Shown here: positions 4,628 to 7,045 of the stretch, piece after piece
Layout: every line of letters begins with the position of its first letter
Numbering within the stretch: the stretch's first letter is position 1
Position numbers and translations under genes: made by a program
Origin: Elusimicrobiota bacterium
Lineage (GTDB): Bacteria > Elusimicrobiota > Elusimicrobia > Elusimicrobiales > UBA9959
Length of the DNA stretch: 7,045 bases
NCBI GenBank assembly: GCA_030639665.1
Contig: DAOWCC010000129.1
Span: 1 to 7,045 of the forward strand
Direction of reading: 5' to 3'
Notes under the pieces: generated by a model
What the model was told of the DNA's origin: nothing
What the model saw: only the letters and a program-made list of their open reading frames with translations
Database searches by the model: none

Positions 4628-7045
4628 ATGAAATCTGCCGGATTTATTCATTTACATAATCATTCAACCTATTCTCTTTTGGATGGCATGCTGAAAATTA
4701 CCGAGGGTAATAAGCCTTCGAATTTTTTGAAATCGCTTGCTGAACAAAGAGTTCCCGCTTTCGCCCTTACAGACCATGGCAATATGTATGGAGCCATGGA
4801 TTTTTATTTTGCGGCCTCTTCATTGGGAATAAAACCGATAATCGGTTGTGAAGTATATATGGCGCCCGGCTCAATGACGGTAAAAACCGGCACAAAGAGA
4901 AGAGATAACGGCCACCTTACCCTATTGGCTAAAGACATGGAAGGCTATCATAATTTAATGGAGCTTGTAAGCAAAGGGTTTACCGAAGGTTTTTATCATG
5001 ACCCCAGAATAGATTTGGAACTTTTGGCCAAACATAATAAAGGTCTTATTGCCCTTTCAGGCTGTCTTAAAGGGCATATAACCAGAGAATGCGCTAATGG
5101 CAATATTGATGAGGCGGTAAAACTTGCGGGAAAATATTCGGATATAATGGGCAAAGATAATTTTTATCTTGAAATAATGGACCATGGCATACCTGAAGAG
5201 CAGACGGCGCTTAAAAATCTTTTAGAGGTGGCAAAAATAACCAAGTTGCCTTTGGTTGCCACCAATGATTGTCATTATCAAAGTAAAGACGACTGGGAAG
5301 CGCATGACGCTCATATCTGTATTTCAACGCGTTCGGTGCTCAGTGATCCCAATAGAATGAAGATGACAACGCATGAATTGTATTATAAATCTCCTCAAGA
5401 GATGATTGAGCTTTTTTCTCATACGCCCGAAGCCATAAAAAATACCCTGTTAATAGCCGAGAGATGTAATTTAAAAATTGAAACGGGAAAATTTCATTTA
5501 CCGAAGTTTAAACAGCCAGCGAAATTTAAAGATGACGCGGAATGTTTGGAGCAATATTGTCTTGAAGGCCTTAAAAAGAAAATGGGCAGGATTGGCGCCG
5601 ATTATAAAAAAAGGCTTGATTATGAGCTTGGAGTTATACAGAGAATGGGCTTTGCGAGTTACTTCTTAATCGTAATGGATTTTATAGAACACGCCAGAGA
5701 GGTCGGCAATCCGGTGGGGCCGGGCAGAGGAAGCGGAGCGGGATCTTTAGTGGCTTTTTCTTTGGATATTACCAGAGTGGACCCCTTGGTTCACGGTTTA
5801 TTGTTTGAACGATTCTTAAATCCCGACCGAAATACAATGCCGGATTTGGATATAGATTTTTCGGGCGAAGGCAGAGCTGAAGTTATTGAATATGTAAGAA
5901 ATAAATACGGCGAAAATAATGTGGCAAGCATTATTACCTACGGAACATTGAAAGCCAAAGCCGCCATTAAAGATGTGGGCAGGGTTATGGGTATTCCTCT
6001 TGATGAGGTCAGTAAGCTGACCAAAATGTTTCCGAAAGAACAAAATGCGACTTTATATCAGATAATGAATGAAAGTGATGAAGTTAAAAAAGAGCTGAAA
6101 GACTCTAAAATTAAAAAACTTTTTGAAATCGCCCTAAAAGTTGAAGGGCTTAAAAGACATGTTGGAGTCCATGCCGCGGGGGTGGTTATAACCAGCAAGC
6201 CTGTGGTTCATTATGCTCCGGTTTCAAATAGAAATACCAAAAATATCGTGACAACTCAGTATGATGGTGGAATGCTGGATAAACTCGGGCTTTTGAAAGT
6301 TGATTTTTTGGGGCTCAGAACTTTAGCCGTTATAGATATGGCTTCAAAAATCATTAAAAAAAAGAAGACTGATTTTGATATTTATAAGATACCTCTTGAC
6401 GATGAAAAAACTTTTGAGCTTTTATCGTCCGGAAATACCGCCGGAATATTTCAGCTTGAAAGCGAGGGTATGAAAGAATTGATAAGAGGCTTGAAGCCGT
6501 CTCTTTTTAGCGATATTTCAGCTTTAGTGGCATTATATCGTCCGGGGCCCATACAAAGCGGCATGCTGGTTGAATTTGTTGAAAGAAAGCATGGCAGAAA
6601 AAAAATAGTTTATGACCATCATTTGCTTGAACCTGTTTTGAAAGACACTTACGGCACCATTGTATACCAGGAACAGGTTATGGAAATAGCAAAGGCCATG
6701 GGCGGTTTTAAGCCCGGAGACGCCGATTATTTAAGAAAGGCGATGGGTAAGAAAAATTTTGAAGTAATGGAAAAATATAAACAGCAATTTATAGACGGCG
6801 CCAAGAAAAGAGATGTTCCTCATAAAATAGCCGATAAAGTGTTTGAGCAAATGCTTCAATTCGCGGCCTATGGTTTTAATAAATCCCATTCGGTGGCTTA
6901 TGCTTTGGTCGCTTATCAGACCGCTTATCTTAAGGCTAATTATCCTCTGGAATTTATGTCTTCTCTCTTAACAAGTGAAATAGGCCATAGCCCGATAGAC
7001 GCCGATGATAAAGAAAATAAGCTTGTTACCTATGTGGAAGAATCC
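4628..7045 (+). CDS. dnaE: DNA polymerase III alpha subunit (3' truncated)
   Basis: The replicative polymerase catalytic subunit. 806 codons stay open from the ATG to the right edge without a break; full-length family members have roughly 1,000-1,200 residues, so the C-terminal part is outside. The N-terminal PHP domain begins HLHNHSTYSLLDG (8-20), then TDHGN (48-52), GCEVY (73-77), IMDHG (183-187) and NDCHY (213-217). These His, Asp and Glu positions, several of which E. coli DnaE has lost, look intact, so metal binding and proofreading by the PHP domain are possible. The palm has GPGRGSGAGS (364-373), PDLDIDF with catalytic Asp408 and Asp410 (405-411), and VDFLGLRTL with Asp559. LYRPGP, GTIVYQEQVMEIAK, RKAMGKK and NKSHSVAYALVAYQ are further signatures. 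ATG 4621 is out of frame with an early stop, so 4628 is the start. It has no Shine-Dalgarno. Confidence 0.97.
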   Translation, partial: MKSAGFIHLHNHSTYSLLDGMLKITEGNKPSNFLKSLAEQRVPAFALTDHGNMYGAMDFYFAASSLGIKPIIGCEVYMAPGSMTVKTGTKRRDNGHLTLLAKDMEGYHNLMELVSKGFTEGFYHDPRIDLELLAKHNKGLIALSGCLKGHITRECANGNIDEAVKLAGKYSDIMGKDNFYLEIMDHGIPEEQTALKNLLEVAKITKLPLVATNDCHYQSKDDWEAHDAHICISTRSVLSDPNRMKMTTHELYYKSPQEMIELFSHTPEAIKNTLLIAERCNLKIETGKFHLPKFKQPAKFKDDAECLEQYCLEGLKKKMGRIGADYKKRLDYELGVIQRMGFASYFLIVMDFIEHAREVGNPVGPGRGSGAGSLVAFSLDITRVDPLVHGLLFERFLNPDRNTMPDLDIDFSGEGRAEVIEYVRNKYGENNVASIITYGTLKAKAAIKDVGRVMGIPLDEVSKLTKMFPKEQNATLYQIMNESDEVKKELKDSKIKKLFEIALKVEGLKRHVGVHAAGVVITSKPVVHYAPVSNRNTKNIVTTQYDGGMLDKLGLLKVDFLGLRTLAVIDMASKIIKKKKTDFDIYKIPLDDEKTFELLSSGNTAGIFQLESEGMKELIRGLKPSLFSDISALVALYRPGPIQSGMLVEFVERKHGRKKIVYDHHLLEPVLKDTYGTIVYQEQVMEIAKAMGGFKPGDADYLRKAMGKKNFEVMEKYKQQFIDGAKKRDVPHKIADKVFEQMLQFAAYGFNKSHSVAYALVAYQTAYLKANYPLEFMSSLLTSEIGHSPIDADDKENKLVTYVEES

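Noticed and set aside
1..7045. CRISPR array, tRNA or rRNA genes, insertion sequence with transposase.
   Set aside because: No regularly spaced repeats, no tRNA-like or rRNA-like sequence and no transposase or integrase frame were seen on either strand.

Overview
This window comes from an AT-rich, uncultured-looking bacterium. It holds six genes: two cut by the window edges and four complete, on both strands. The only clear housekeeping marker is the DNA polymerase III alpha subunit (dnaE) at the right edge. Its motor sequence around the catalytic aspartates (PDLDIDFS followed by GEGR) and the generally compact layout vaguely recall deep-branching lineages such as Elusimicrobiota, Omnitrophota or Patescibacteria. 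That is an impression, not a placement.

Layout, left to right. (1) 2-232, plus strand: the last 76 codons of an unrecognised protein, overlapping by 11 bases (2) 222-521, a 99-residue three-helix membrane protein. (3) 577-1584, minus strand: a membrane-anchored protein with a formylglycine-generating-enzyme-like (FGE-sulfatase/SUMF1) domain. It meets gene 2 convergently over a short palindrome at 560-573. (4) 1585-1974: an AT-rich stretch without genes, holding two notable inverted repeats. (5) 1975-2400 and 2441-2980, minus strand: a likely two-gene unit, a NudF-type Nudix hydrolase followed by a HEPN-like protein with an R-x4-H motif. By hand count the HEPN-like gene is about 29% GC and the Nudix gene about 38%, so the HEPN gene may be a later arrival. 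(6) 2981-3191: a divergent promoter region with a 7-bp dyad between the Nudix promoter and the best promoter of the window (TTGACA, 17 bases, extended -10). (7) 3192-4463, plus strand: an exported, probably membrane-anchored metzincin-like zinc metalloprotease. (8) 4464-4627: a gap with a GC-rich hairpin and a perfect AT palindrome containing TATAAT. (9) 4628-7045, plus strand: the first 806 codons of dnaE, open to the right.

No single multi-gene system is evident. The genes look like neighbours rather than partners, except for the Nudix/HEPN pair, which share a strand, a 40-base gap and probably a transcript. The most noteworthy points are: the HEPN gene of foreign composition behind a nucleotide hydrolase; the Asp-type metzincin with its own strong promoter and structured leader; an FGE-like protein that has lost one of the two catalytic cysteines; and two genes (dnaE and the FGE-like gene) with no Shine-Dalgarno but a -10-like box 7-10 bases before the ATG, suggesting leaderless transcripts, whereas the Nudix and HEPN-like genes have a clear Shine-Dalgarno.
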